From the NCBI RefSeq assembly GCF_008271655.1, contig NZ_VKKX01000052.1, positions 62,001 through 126,000 on the forward strand: 64,000 nt of DNA, given 5' to 3'. Positions 35,208-44,180 of the stretch are shown piece by piece (the first letter of the stretch is position 1; every line of letters begins with the position of its first letter). The notes beneath the pieces are model-generated. The model was not told the DNA's origin, made no database searches, and saw nothing but the letters and a program-made list of their open reading frames with translations. The position numbers and the translations under genes were made by a program. This stretch comes from Gemmobacter caeruleus (GTDB lineage Bacteria > Pseudomonadota > Alphaproteobacteria > Rhodobacterales > Rhodobacteraceae).

Positions 35208-35521
35208 TGCAGAAATACGCCTTTCGGATGCAGCTGAACCCCGGCCGGGCCGAGGAATACCGCCGCCGCCATGATGACATCTGGCCTGAACTGGTCGATC
35301 TGTTGAAAGCGGCGGGGGTGGAGGATTATTCGATCCATCTCGACCCCGAAACCCATGCGCTGTTCGGCGTGTTGTGGCGGCGCGACGATCACGGGATGGA
35401 CGATCTGCCCGCCCATCCGGTAATGCGGCGCTGGTGGGCGCATATGGCCGATCTGATGGCGGTGCATCCCGACAATGCGCCGGTCGCGGTGCCGCTGATC
35501 CCGATGTTTCACCTGCCATGA
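35207..35521 (+). CDS. rhaM: L-rhamnose mutarotase
   Basis: 104 residues, the normal size of the RhaM/RhaU family. It interconverts alpha and beta anomers of rhamnose so that the isomerase gets its preferred form. Motifs: [48 protein letters not shown] and [12 protein letters not shown]; the catalytic His/Tyr set of the dimeric ferredoxin-like fold is present. Coupled to rhaQ before it and rhaK after it. Confidence 0.93.
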   Translation: MQKYAFRMQLNPGRAEEYRRRHDDIWPELVDLLKAAGVEDYSIHLDPETHALFGVLWRRDDHGMDDLPAHPVMRRWWAHMADLMAVHPDNAPVAVPLIPMFHLP

Positions 35522-36879
35522 GCCATGTCGCGGTGATCGACATCGGCAAGACCAACGCCAAGCTCGCGCTGGTCGAAGGCGGCAGCCTGCGCGAGATCGC
35601 GGTGGTGACGCGGCCCAACCGGGTGATCCCCGGCCCGCCCTATCCGCATTTCGATCTGGACGGGCATTGGGATTTCTTTCTGGCGCATCTGGCGGCGTTT
35701 CAGGCGGCGCATGGGGTGGATGCGATTTCGGTCACCACCCATGGCGCGGCGGCGGTGCTGCTGGATGCGCAGGGCGGTCTGGCCGCGCCGATGCTGGATT
35801 ACGAACATGCCGGGCCGGACGATCTGGCGGCGGATTATGACGCGCTGCGCCCCGATTTCGCGCTGACCGGATCGGCGCGGCTGCCGATGGGGTTGAATCT
35901 GGGCGCGCAACTGCATTGGCTGCTGGAAACGCAGCCCGGCCTGCGCGACCGGCTGGCCCATGTGCTGACCTATCCGCAATATTGGGGCTGGCGGCTGACC
36001 GGGGTCATGGCGACGGATGTCACCTCGCTGGGCTGTCACACCGATCTCTGGGCGCCGTTCGAGGCGCGCTTTTCGCCGCTGGTCGCCCGGCTGGGGCTGG
36101 AGGGGCGCATCGCGCCGGCGCGGCGGTCGGATGCGGTGCTGGGGGGGCTGCGCGCCGATCTGGCGGCGGCGACCGGCATCGCCCCCGGCACGCCGGTCGC
36201 GACCGGCATCCATGACAGCAATGCCTCGCTTTATCCGCATCTTCTGGGGCGGCAGGGGTCGTTCAGCGTGGTGTCCACCGGCACCTGGGTGATTGCCATG
36301 GCCATGGGCGGCGACGCGGTGCCGCTGGACCCCGCGCGCGACGTCTTGGTCAATGTGAATGCCCGGGGGCAGGGCGTGCCGACCGCGCGGTTCATGGGCG
36401 GGCGGGAATATGAGCTGATCCGCGCCGGGGCCACAGGCGCCGAGGGGGCCGCCCCCGATGCCGCCGATCGCGCGGCGGTGCTGGCGGGGATATGGCTCTT
36501 GCCGGCGGTCGAACCGGGCTCCGGCCCTTTTGCCGGCCGCGCGATGCGCTGGCAGGGCGAGGCCGCGACCGCAGGCCAGCGGATGCTCGCGCTTGGCTGG
36601 TATCTGGCCCTGATGACCGAGACCTGCCTCGGTCTGATCGGGGCGCGCGGCCCGCTGATCGTCGAGGGCCCCTTTGCCCGCAATGCCGATTACCTTGCGA
36701 TGCTGGCCGCGCTGCGTCCCGAGGGGGTGGAGGTCGCGGCCTCGGCCACCGGCACCTCGGCGGGGGCGGCGCTGCTGTGTCTGCCGCAGGGCGCGGCACC
36801 CGCCACCCGCAAGGTGCCCCCGCCCCAGGACGCCGCGGCGCTGCGGGCCTATGCGGCGGCCTGGCGCGACCGGGCATGA
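35518..36879 (+). CDS. rhaK: Rhamnulokinase-type FGGY carbohydrate kinase
   Basis: 453 residues from ATG 35518 (ATGA overlap with rhaM). Phosphorylates L-rhamnulose. FGGY actin-like fold: [18 protein letters not shown] at the N-terminus, the catalytic-Asp region [18 protein letters not shown] near residue 235, and [16 protein letters not shown]. In R. leguminosarum the kinase is also needed for rhamnose uptake (from memory). Last gene of the rha operon. Confidence 0.92.
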   Translation: MSHVAVIDIGKTNAKLALVEGGSLREIAVVTRPNRVIPGPPYPHFDLDGHWDFFLAHLAAFQAAHGVDAISVTTHGAAAVLLDAQGGLAAPMLDYEHAGPDDLAADYDALRPDFALTGSARLPMGLNLGAQLHWLLETQPGLRDRLAHVLTYPQYWGWRLTGVMATDVTSLGCHTDLWAPFEARFSPLVARLGLEGRIAPARRSDAVLGGLRADLAAATGIAPGTPVATGIHDSNASLYPHLLGRQGSFSVVSTGTWVIAMAMGGDAVPLDPARDVLVNVNARGQGVPTARFMGGREYELIRAGATGAEGAAPDAADRAAVLAGIWLLPAVEPGSGPFAGRAMRWQGEAATAGQRMLALGWYLALMTETCLGLIGARGPLIVEGPFARNADYLAMLAALRPEGVEVAASATGTSAGAALLCLPQGAAPATRKVPPPQDAAALRAYAAAWRDRA

Positions 36880-36920
36880 CGCGGCGCCAAGGCCGGCTGC
36901 CCCTTGAACCGCGCCGCGCG

Positions 36921-36947
36921 GCCCCCATCTGATAGGGGGTCGCTTTT
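36921..36947 (+). terminator. Weak terminator-like hairpin after rhaK
   Basis: CCCCC (36922-36926) and GGGGG (36935-36939) with an eight-base loop, then TCGCTTTT. Possible 3' end of the rha operon before the folE2 promoter. Confidence 0.35.
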
Positions 36948-36970
36948 CCGCCGCAACCCGGCTAGGACGG

Positions 36971-36998
36971 TGATCTGCGCGGCCCCTGCGCGCGTATA
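36971..36998 (+). promoter_or_regulatory. RpoE (ECF11-type) promoter of folE2
   Basis: TGATCT (36971-36976), 16 bp, CGTATA (36993-36998). Same sequence and spacing as the promoters of rpoE and its two neighbouring targets. Predicted start near 37005, leaving a 47-base leader. Confidence 0.7.
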
Positions 36999-37051
36999 CC
37001 TGTTGACATTGAAGGCCGCCCCCTGGGCTGCCGGAACCGGAAGGATATGCC

Positions 37052-38113
37052 ATGAATGTGCATCTGCCCGAAATCGACACCCCCCCTTCGGCCGAAGCCG
37101 CGGCCGAGGCGCTGGCGCTTTTGCGTCGCTGGAGCGCGGGGGCCACGGCGGCCGAACAGGCGGCACTTGGCCTTTATCCGACGCTGAGCCGGGCCTATCC
37201 GCAGGAGTTCGCCGCCGATGCCGCCTACAAGTCCACGCTGCCCGATCTGCAAAACGGGCCGGAAAGCCTGATCCGGGGCGAGCGTCGCGCCATCCAGCAT
37301 GTCGGCATTTCCAATTTCCGCCTGCCGATCCGCTATCGTCTGCCCGATGGCGGCGACACAAGGCTGGAAACCAGCGTGACCGGCACCGTCAGCCTTGAGG
37401 CCGACAAGAAGGGCATCAACATGAGCCGCATCATGCGGTCATTCTATGCCCATGCCGACAGTGCCTTCAGCTTTGACGTCATCGACCGCGCGCTGGACGA
37501 TTACAAGCGCGATCTGGGCAGTTTCGACGCCCGCATCCAGATGCGCTTCAGCTATCCGGTCAAGGTGACCTCGCTGCGCTCGGGCCTTGCGGGCTGGCAA
37601 TATTACGACATCGCGCTGGAACTGGTGGAACAGGCCGGCCAGCGGCTGCGCATCCTGCATCTGGATTACGTCTATTCCAGCACCTGCCCCTGTTCGCTGG
37701 AACTGAGCGAACATGCCCGTGCCACGCGCGGCCAGCTGGCCACGCCGCATTCGCAACGCTCGGTCGCGCGGCTGTCGCTGGTGCTGAACCCCGGCGCGGC
37801 GCTGTGGTTCGAGGACGTGATCGCGCTGTGCCGTCGCGCCATCCCGACCGAGACGCAGGTCATGGTCAAGCGCGAGGATGAACAGGCCTTTGCCGAACTG
37901 AACGCCGCCAACCCGATCTTTGTCGAGGATGCCGCGCGGCTGTTCAGCGCCGCGCTGAAATCCGACCCGCGGATCGGCGATTTCCGCGTGCTGGCCAGCC
38001 ATCAGGAAAGCCTGCACAGTCATGATGCGGTCAGCCTGCTGACCGAGGGGCCGACCTTCGCCCAGACCAGCCTGGACCCGCGCCTGTTCCAGACGCTGTT
38101 CCATATCGGCTGA
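37052..38113 (+). CDS. folE2: GTP cyclohydrolase FolE2 (type IB)
   Basis: 353 residues. Makes dihydroneopterin triphosphate from GTP for folate. Type IB marks: IQHVGISNFRLPIRY, active-site cysteine region YSSTCPCSLELSEHARAT near residue 215, and VMVKREDEQAFAELNAAN. ATG at 37052 follows AAGGATATGCC. FolE2 often replaces FolE under metal limitation. Here the upstream site is an RpoE-type promoter and no Zur box was seen. Nothing else for folate is adjacent. A small broken frame starts 7 bp after its stop. Confidence 0.95.
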   Translation: MNVHLPEIDTPPSAEAAAEALALLRRWSAGATAAEQAALGLYPTLSRAYPQEFAADAAYKSTLPDLQNGPESLIRGERRAIQHVGISNFRLPIRYRLPDGGDTRLETSVTGTVSLEADKKGINMSRIMRSFYAHADSAFSFDVIDRALDDYKRDLGSFDARIQMRFSYPVKVTSLRSGLAGWQYYDIALELVEQAGQRLRILHLDYVYSSTCPCSLELSEHARATRGQLATPHSQRSVARLSLVLNPGAALWFEDVIALCRRAIPTETQVMVKREDEQAFAELNAANPIFVEDAARLFSAALKSDPRIGDFRVLASHQESLHSHDAVSLLTEGPTFAQTSLDPRLFQTLFHIG

Positions 38114-38120
38114 GCGTCGG

Positions 38121-38334
38121 ATGCGGTTCCTTGCCGGGGGCGTGCTTGTCGGCATGACCATGGCGGCGGCCGGTATCGCCTTTCCCCAACAGGCGCGGCT
38201 GGTGGCGCAGGCGGTCAGCGGGCTGGTTGTGGCGCCGGGTCGAGGATCGGCTGTTCGACTGGCAGATCACCGGCCATTTCCGGCTGACGCCCGATCTGAT
38301 CGCGCGTCTGGGCGGGCAGGTCGCCGGGGGCTGA
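38121..38334 (+). pseudogene. Small membrane protein gene with a frameshift
   Basis: ATG 38121 opens MRFLAGGVLVGMTMAAAGIA (signal or membrane helix) up to QARLVAQAVSG. Then the coding sense continues one frame over: WLWRRVEDRLFDWQIT, GHFRLTPDLIARLG, stop at 38334. One extra G in the GGG at about 38219-38223 would explain it. Joined, it gives about 70 residues and would follow folE2 by 7 bp. The unshifted frame runs on as low-quality sequence into the next gene. Either a real mutation or a homopolymer error. Confidence 0.5.
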
Positions 38335-38335
38335 C

Positions 38336-39919
38336 CTATTGGCTTGGCGGGCGAAAGGCCGTGGCCGGGATCGGGGTATAAAGCAGCTGCTCCAGCGGCG
38401 CGGTGCGTTCCCATTGGCAGACCGTCGCGACCTTGGCCATCTCGTCGATCACCTGGTTCTGGGTCTGGCCCTCGCTGTTGAACACCCAATCCTCGCAATC
38501 GGGGCTTTGCGGCTGATGGGCGCAGGCCGCCTCCAGCAGCCGGGCGGCGCGGAACATCGGGCATAGCGCCGTGCTGGCGGCCGCGCGTTTTTCGGCGCCC
38601 GCCCGGCTCAGCCGCGCGGTCACGCCGTCATAGGCCGTGTCGAAATAGGCATCGCGCAGGCGCCGCAGCGGCGTCGGGTCATAATTGCTGAAATGCACCG
38701 CATTGATCCGGGCATTGAGGTAACGCGGTTCCGTCTCGACCCCGCGCCCGTCGGTCAGCGTGACCGCGATATCGCCATAGGCCGCCCAGTAATCCGCGCG
38801 ATATTGGCCCAGCGGCAGCGCCTCTTGCCAGATCGCCCCGGCCTCAAGCGCCTTGCGGGTGATATCGCTGCGCGGCCCCGGGCTGTTGCCCGAAGGGTCG
38901 CGCAGCAATTCGGCAATCGCGCTGACCGCCAGATCCACATTCTGCGGCTCGCCCCTGAGGCAATTGCGGCTGATCTGCAATTGCGCCTGTTCGATCTCGG
39001 CGATCAGATCGGAGGAATGGCGGATGCGAATGTCGATGAGCCGGGCCGCGTCGCGCATGTAGCGGGCATTTGCATTGCAGCCCATCTGGCCGCGCAGCAG
39101 ATCGGCCGCGATGCGCCCGGCCTCGGGGCGCTGCGCCCAGACCGACATATAGGCCTGAAGCCGGATCCCGTCCAGAATCGGTTCCGGGCGCCGCTCCAGC
39201 GCGGCAATGGCCTCGGGCGACCAGTCGGGGATATGCCAGACCAGCATGAAGTTCGCCTCAAGCTGGCACAGCTCGCGGTCATAGCCGCGCAGATCGCCGG
39301 TCAGCCCGTCACAGACCGCGAACATCTGTTCCGCGCTGCCGCCCCAGCGGGGGTGCAGCGCGTCCAGCGTCAGGGAGATCACATGCCGGCCCGGCGCGAT
39401 GCCAAGCGCCCGGTTCATCAATGCGACCGGGGCGCGGTTGCCGAACCCCGCCTGCCGCAGCAGGATCGCAAGGTCGATCGCGGGCAGGAAATCGTCGCGC
39501 ACGGCCAGGGCGGCCTCGACCTGCAAGCTCGCCTCGGTCATGGTTTCGACAAAGGTCGCCTGTGTCTCGGGCGCGAGGCTGTTCCAGTAGCCATCGCCCC
39601 GCAACTGGAAGGCCCGGCGATAGAGCATCCAGCCCAATGCCGTCGTTGCATAGGGCGAGGTGGGGCGGGCCTTGGCCCAGGCCCGTGTCGGGTGGAGCCT
39701 GTCGTCATTGGCAGCTACGAACAGCGTTGCGTAGGCGCTGCGCAGGTCACGGAAATCGCGGCTTGCCAGCGCGGCGGCATGGGCATCCGCCAGATCCCGG
39801 TCCAGCGCATCGAAATCGCGCGTCACCAGTTGCGCATGCAGACGATCCATCGAAAGATCCGCTTGCGCGACCATGGGGCATAGCATCAGGGTCAGGACAA
39901 TCATGAACAGGCTGCGCAT
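38336..39919 (-). CDS. DUF4034-like exported protein
   Basis: 527 residues from ATG 39919 with GGAG upstream. Signal peptide MRSLFMIVLTLMLCPMVAQA then DLSMDRLHAQLVTRDFDALD. The mature protein is helical, like tetratricopeptide proteins (LGWMLYRRAFQLRGDGYW, EASLQVEAALAVRDDFLPA), and matches DUF4034 in the pattern RDFxxLDxxLxxA. Function unknown; periplasmic. It stands alone between the folE2 and trkH units. Confidence 0.7.
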   Translation of the reverse strand: MRSLFMIVLTLMLCPMVAQADLSMDRLHAQLVTRDFDALDRDLADAHAAALASRDFRDLRSAYATLFVAANDDRLHPTRAWAKARPTSPYATTALGWMLYRRAFQLRGDGYWNSLAPETQATFVETMTEASLQVEAALAVRDDFLPAIDLAILLRQAGFGNRAPVALMNRALGIAPGRHVISLTLDALHPRWGGSAEQMFAVCDGLTGDLRGYDRELCQLEANFMLVWHIPDWSPEAIAALERRPEPILDGIRLQAYMSVWAQRPEAGRIAADLLRGQMGCNANARYMRDAARLIDIRIRHSSDLIAEIEQAQLQISRNCLRGEPQNVDLAVSAIAELLRDPSGNSPGPRSDITRKALEAGAIWQEALPLGQYRADYWAAYGDIAVTLTDGRGVETEPRYLNARINAVHFSNYDPTPLRRLRDAYFDTAYDGVTARLSRAGAEKRAAASTALCPMFRAARLLEAACAHQPQSPDCEDWVFNSEGQTQNQVIDEMAKVATVCQWERTAPLEQLLYTPIPATAFRPPSQ

Positions 39920-40044
39920 CGGGATGCTCTCCTTTTGCGGGAAATTTGGTCGATCAATACGCCTGAATTGTGACGGTTTCGGTGTGGTGCGGCGCGGTGG
40001 ACATGCCATTGACAGCGCGGCGGAAAGCGGATGAAGGTCGCGCC

Positions 40045-41493
40045 ATGATCGTCTTTGCGCCTGTGGCCAATATTCTGGGGCGGCTGGTCCTGTTGCTGGG
40101 CGGGCTGATGCTGCTGCCGGCATTGCTGGACGCAGCGCAAGGCAATGGCAATGCGGGCGGCATCGCCGAGGCCTCGATCATCACCGCGGGGATGGGGGGG
40201 CTGGTGGTGCTGGCCACACGCGGCGCGCTGCGCGCGGCCTTTGACACCCGCAGCGCCTTTCTGCTGACGCTGGGCATTTGGGTCGTGACGCCGCTGTTCG
40301 GCGCGCTGCCCTTGATGCTGGGCGCGCCGCATCTGGGCTTTACCGATGCCTATTTCGAGGCGGTTTCCGGCATCACCACCACCGGATCGACGGTGATCAC
40401 CGGGCTGGTCGATCTGCCGGCGGGGATGAACCTGTGGCGCGGCATGCTCAACTGGCTGGGCGGGCTGGGGATCGCCTTCATCGCGATGATCTTCCTGCCG
40501 GTGATGCGGGTGGGGGGCATGCAGTTCTTCAAGACCGAGGGGTTTGACACCTTTGGCAAGATCCTGCCCCGCGCCAGCGATATCGCACTGTCGCTGCTGG
40601 GGGTCTATGCCGGGCTGACACTTGCCTGTCTCATGGTCTACAAGGCCGTGGGCATGACCGCGCTGGATGCGGTCGTGCATGCCTTTGCCACCATCGCGAC
40701 GGGCGGATTTTCACCGCAGGACAGTTCGTTCAACGCCTATGCGGGCGCGGGCGAATATGCCGGGGCGTTCTTCATGGCCGCCGCCGCCTTGCCCTATATC
40801 CGCTATGTGCAGATGGCGACGGGGCGCAGCGATGCGCTGTGGCGCGACCCGCAGGTGCGGTCCTATCTGGTCTGGCTGGCGGTCGCGGTCGGGGCGGTCA
40901 CGCTCTGGCGCGTGCTGGCCACGGGCGAGCCGCTGGAGCCGACCTTCCGCGTCACACTGTTCAACATCGTCTCGCTGCTGACCGGCACGGGCTTTGGATC
41001 GGGCCCCTATGTGGCCTGGGGCGGATTTGCGCTGGTGGCGGCGTTGGTGGTGGGGGTGATCGGCGGCTGTTCGGGGTCATCCTCGGGGGCGCTGACGGTG
41101 TTCCGGGTGCAAATCGCCATGGCGGCGGTGCGGATGCGGCTGCGGCTGATCGGCAGCCCCAGCCGGGTGGAGCCGGTGCGCTATGCCGGCCGCGCGGTGG
41201 ACAGCGAGACGCTGAACGGCGTGATGATGTTCGTCACCTCCTATATCCTGCTGATCGGGGTGCTGAGCGTGGCGCTGACCCTGACCGGGATCGACCTTGA
41301 GACCTCGATCTTCGCGATCTGGTCGTCGATCGGCAATATCGGCTATGCGATCGGGCCGGCGGTGGCGGCGACCTCGACCTATGACCAATTCCCCGAAGCG
41401 GCGAAATGGGTGATGATCGCCACCATGCTGCTGGGGCGGCTGGGGCTGCTGACCGTCTTTGTCGTGGTGCTACCGCGGTTCTGGCGTGGCTGA
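40045..41493 (+). CDS. trkH: TrkH-family potassium transporter subunit (copy 1)
   Basis: 482 residues from ATG 40045. Four M1-P-M2 repeats with filter loops SGITTTGSTV, ATIATGGFSPQ, SLLTGTGFGSG and SSIGNIGYAIG, as in TrkH. It transports K+ and needs a TrkA-type regulatory subunit, which is not in the window. The start is preceded by TTGACAGCGCGGC at 40010 and AAGGTCG as ribosome site. Nearly the same leader precedes the second copy, so the pair is a tandem duplication. Confidence 0.93.
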   Translation: MIVFAPVANILGRLVLLLGGLMLLPALLDAAQGNGNAGGIAEASIITAGMGGLVVLATRGALRAAFDTRSAFLLTLGIWVVTPLFGALPLMLGAPHLGFTDAYFEAVSGITTTGSTVITGLVDLPAGMNLWRGMLNWLGGLGIAFIAMIFLPVMRVGGMQFFKTEGFDTFGKILPRASDIALSLLGVYAGLTLACLMVYKAVGMTALDAVVHAFATIATGGFSPQDSSFNAYAGAGEYAGAFFMAAAALPYIRYVQMATGRSDALWRDPQVRSYLVWLAVAVGAVTLWRVLATGEPLEPTFRVTLFNIVSLLTGTGFGSGPYVAWGGFALVAALVVGVIGGCSGSSSGALTVFRVQIAMAAVRMRLRLIGSPSRVEPVRYAGRAVDSETLNGVMMFVTSYILLIGVLSVALTLTGIDLETSIFAIWSSIGNIGYAIGPAVAATSTYDQFPEAAKWVMIATMLLGRLGLLTVFVVVLPRFWRG

Positions 41494-41541
41494 GCGCGGG
41501 CACATTGACAGCGCGGCCCGGCGCGGATCAAGGTCGGCATC

Positions 41542-43014
41542 ATGATCGACCTGCGTCCTGTCGGATTTGTCCTTGGCCTGCTTTGTGTGGCCCTTGCGCT
41601 GTTCATGGCGCTGCCGATGGCGCTTGACCTTGCGGCGGGCGACGACAACTGGCGCGGGTTTCTGAGCGCGGCCTCGGTCACCGGCCTGGTGGGCGGCGTT
41701 CTTGCCTTGTCGAGCGCCAATGCCCTGGGCCAGGGGCTGAGCGTGCGGCAGGCCTTTCTGCTGACCGTTTCGGTCTGGGTGCTGCTGCCGGCCTTCGGCG
41801 CCTTGCCGATGACCTTTGGCGCGCCCGGCCTGCGCTTCATCGACGCCTATTTCGAGGCGGTCTCGGGGCTGACCACCACCGGCACCACGATCATCGGCCC
41901 CGATCCCGATACGATGGCCCCGGGCCTCGATCACCTGCCGCTGGGGGTGAACCTGTGGCGGGCCATGCTGCAATGGCTGGGCGGGCTGGGCATCGTGATC
42001 GTCGCGATGATCTTCCTGCCGGTGATGCGGGTGGGGGGGATGCAGTTCTTCCGCTCGGAAAGTTTCGACACCCAGGGCAAGATCCTGCCGCGGGCCTTCG
42101 ACATCTCGCGCGCGCTGATCGAGATCTATGTGGCGCTGACCGTCATCTGCGCGCTGGTGTTCCATGCTCTCGGGATGGATGGCTATGACGCGGTGATCCA
42201 TGCGCTGAGCTGCCTGTCCACCGGCGGCTTTTCCAATTACGACGCCAGCTTTGGCGCGCATGGCGGGGCCGAGCGGGTGGCGGCCACGCTGTTCATGCTG
42301 CTGGCCGCCATGCCCTTCATCCGCTTCGTGCAGGTGATGGGGGGCGACCCGAAGGCGCTGTGGCGCGATCCGCAGGTGCGGGGCTTTCTGCGCTGGTCGG
42401 GTTATGCGGTGGTGCTGGTCGCGGCGGCGGGCGTGATCTTTGGCGGCGAGGCGCCGCTTTACATGCTGCGCGAGGCGGCCTTCAACGTGGTCACCGTGAT
42501 GACCGGCACCGGCTATGCCTCGGTCGATGTGACGGCCTGGGGCAGCTTTGCCTTTGTGGTCTTGCTGACCATGGGGCTGATCGGGGGTTGCACCTCCTCC
42601 ACCGCCTGTTCGGTCAAGGTGTTCCGCTATCAGATCCTGATCGAGGCAGTGCGCGTGCGCATGATGCAGCTGGGGCGGCCGCATGTGGTGGCGCAGCCGC
42701 GCTATGCCGGCCAGCCGGTGACCGAGGATGTGCTGGATTCGGTCATCATGTTCTTCACCGCCTTCGTGCTGAGCTTTGGCCTTCTGGCGGTGGCGCTGTC
42801 GCTGACCGGGCTGTCGATCGGCACGGCGCTGACCGGGGCCTGGACCTCGATCGCCAATATCGGCCCGGTCTGGGGCCCCGAGGTTGGCCCGACCGGCGCG
42901 GTCAACGGCTTTCCCGACAGCGCCAAGATCCTGATGATCCTGGGCATGATCCTGGGCCGGCTGGAACTGCTGTCGGTCTATGTGCTGTTTCTCGCGCGGT
43001 TCTGGCGCGACTGA
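41542..43014 (+). CDS. trkH: TrkH-family potassium transporter subunit (copy 2)
   Basis: 490 residues. Paralog of the preceding gene: filter loops SGLTTTGTTI, SCLSTGGFSNY, TVMTGTGYASV and TSIANIGPVWG. The fourth loop (NIGPVWG) and an insertion in the first loop region (GPDPDTMAPGLDHLP) differ from copy 1, so ion affinity or gating may have diverged. ATG at 41542, leader TTGACAGCGCGGC at 41505. Ends 5 bp from the converging Cfa-like gene. Confidence 0.93.
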   Translation: MIDLRPVGFVLGLLCVALALFMALPMALDLAAGDDNWRGFLSAASVTGLVGGVLALSSANALGQGLSVRQAFLLTVSVWVLLPAFGALPMTFGAPGLRFIDAYFEAVSGLTTTGTTIIGPDPDTMAPGLDHLPLGVNLWRAMLQWLGGLGIVIVAMIFLPVMRVGGMQFFRSESFDTQGKILPRAFDISRALIEIYVALTVICALVFHALGMDGYDAVIHALSCLSTGGFSNYDASFGAHGGAERVAATLFMLLAAMPFIRFVQVMGGDPKALWRDPQVRGFLRWSGYAVVLVAAAGVIFGGEAPLYMLREAAFNVVTVMTGTGYASVDVTAWGSFAFVVLLTMGLIGGCTSSTACSVKVFRYQILIEAVRVRMMQLGRPHVVAQPRYAGQPVTEDVLDSVIMFFTAFVLSFGLLAVALSLTGLSIGTALTGAWTSIANIGPVWGPEVGPTGAVNGFPDSAKILMILGMILGRLELLSVYVLFLARFWRD

Positions 43015-43019
43015 GCCGC

Positions 43020-44180
43020 TCAGGCCGCCAGGGCGATACCGTCGGCATGGCTGTATTCGACCTGCACGACATCCGTGCGCCCGGTGGCAAAGGTCGCGGC
43101 GCATCCCTCCAGATAGTAACGCCAGCCGCGCAGAAAGGCCGCGTCATAGCCGATGCGGCGGATGCGCGGCGCGGCCTCGGCCAGCCGCGCGGCCCAGATC
43201 CGGCAGGTGCGCGCATAGTCCTGCCCAAAGGAGAAACTGTCGCGCAGCGCCAGCCCCGCCTGCGCCCCCTGATGCGCAAGGATTGCCGGGCTGGGCAGCA
43301 TCCCGCCCGGAAAGATATGGTGCCGGATGAAATCGGATCGTTTGCGATAGACCGAAAATTCCGCATCCGGCACGGTGATCGCCTGTAGGACCGCCCGCCC
43401 GCCGGGGGCCAGACGCGCCTTGAGCGTGGCGAAATAGGTGGGCCAGTAGCGTTCGCCGACGGCCTCGACCATCTCGACCGAGACGATATTGTCATAGTGC
43501 CCGCCGGCATGGCGGTAATCCTGCAAGCGGATCTCGGCCCGCCCATCCAGCCGGGCATCGGCATAGCCCTTTTGCGCGGGCGACAGCGTGAGCCCGGTGA
43601 CATGGCGCCCGGCATCTGCGGCGCGTTCGGCAAAGCCGCCCCAGCCGCAGCCGATTTCCAGAATGCGCTCGCCCCGCGACAGCCGCGACAAGATGCGGTC
43701 ATTCTTGCGGGCCTGCGCGGTTTCCAGATCGTCCGTCCCGTCGAACAGCGCCGAGGAATAGCTCATCCCCGGGTCAAGCCAGAGGTGATAGAATTCGTTG
43801 CCGACATCGTAATGGGCGCGGATATTGCGCGCGGCCCCCGCAAGGGAATTGGCGCGCAGCCGGTCGATCAGGCGCAGGCCAAGACCCGCCAGCATCCCCT
43901 GCCGCCCCTGACCGCCCAGATGATCCAGATTGCGGATGGCAAGGGTCAGCAGTGCCTCAAGATCGGGGCTGTCCCAATGGCCCGCGACATGGGCCTCGCC
44001 AAAGCCCACATCGCCGCGCCGCGCCAGCGCGGCAAGCAGCGCCCAGTCGGTGACCTGCATCTCGGCCTCGGGGCCGGTGCTGCCGAAATGATGGCGATGC
44101 CCCTCGGGGGTGATCAGGGTCAGGCGCCCCTGTTCGATCCCTTCAAGCGCGGCCAGAAAGCGGGTCTGCGACGATGTCAT
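43020..44180 (-). CDS. Cyclopropane-fatty-acid-synthase-type methyltransferase (CfaA/UfaM-like)
   Basis: 386 residues from ATG 44180. SAM-dependent methylation of unsaturated phospholipid chains. Motifs: AHYDVGNEFYHLWLDPGMSY, SAM loop ILEIGCGWGGFAE, and IVSVEMVEAVGERYWPTYF. Third gene of an operon with an FAD oxidoreductase and a DUF1365 protein; ATG overlaps the DUF1365 stop. In R. sphaeroides, relatives in the RpoE regulon act in furan fatty acid synthesis (UfaM, from memory). Assignment to that rather than plain cyclopropane synthesis rests on the neighbours. Confidence 0.88.
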   Translation of the reverse strand: MTSSQTRFLAALEGIEQGRLTLITPEGHRHHFGSTGPEAEMQVTDWALLAALARRGDVGFGEAHVAGHWDSPDLEALLTLAIRNLDHLGGQGRQGMLAGLGLRLIDRLRANSLAGAARNIRAHYDVGNEFYHLWLDPGMSYSSALFDGTDDLETAQARKNDRILSRLSRGERILEIGCGWGGFAERAADAGRHVTGLTLSPAQKGYADARLDGRAEIRLQDYRHAGGHYDNIVSVEMVEAVGERYWPTYFATLKARLAPGGRAVLQAITVPDAEFSVYRKRSDFIRHHIFPGGMLPSPAILAHQGAQAGLALRDSFSFGQDYARTCRIWAARLAEAAPRIRRIGYDAAFLRGWRYYLEGCAATFATGRTDVVQVEYSHADGIALAA

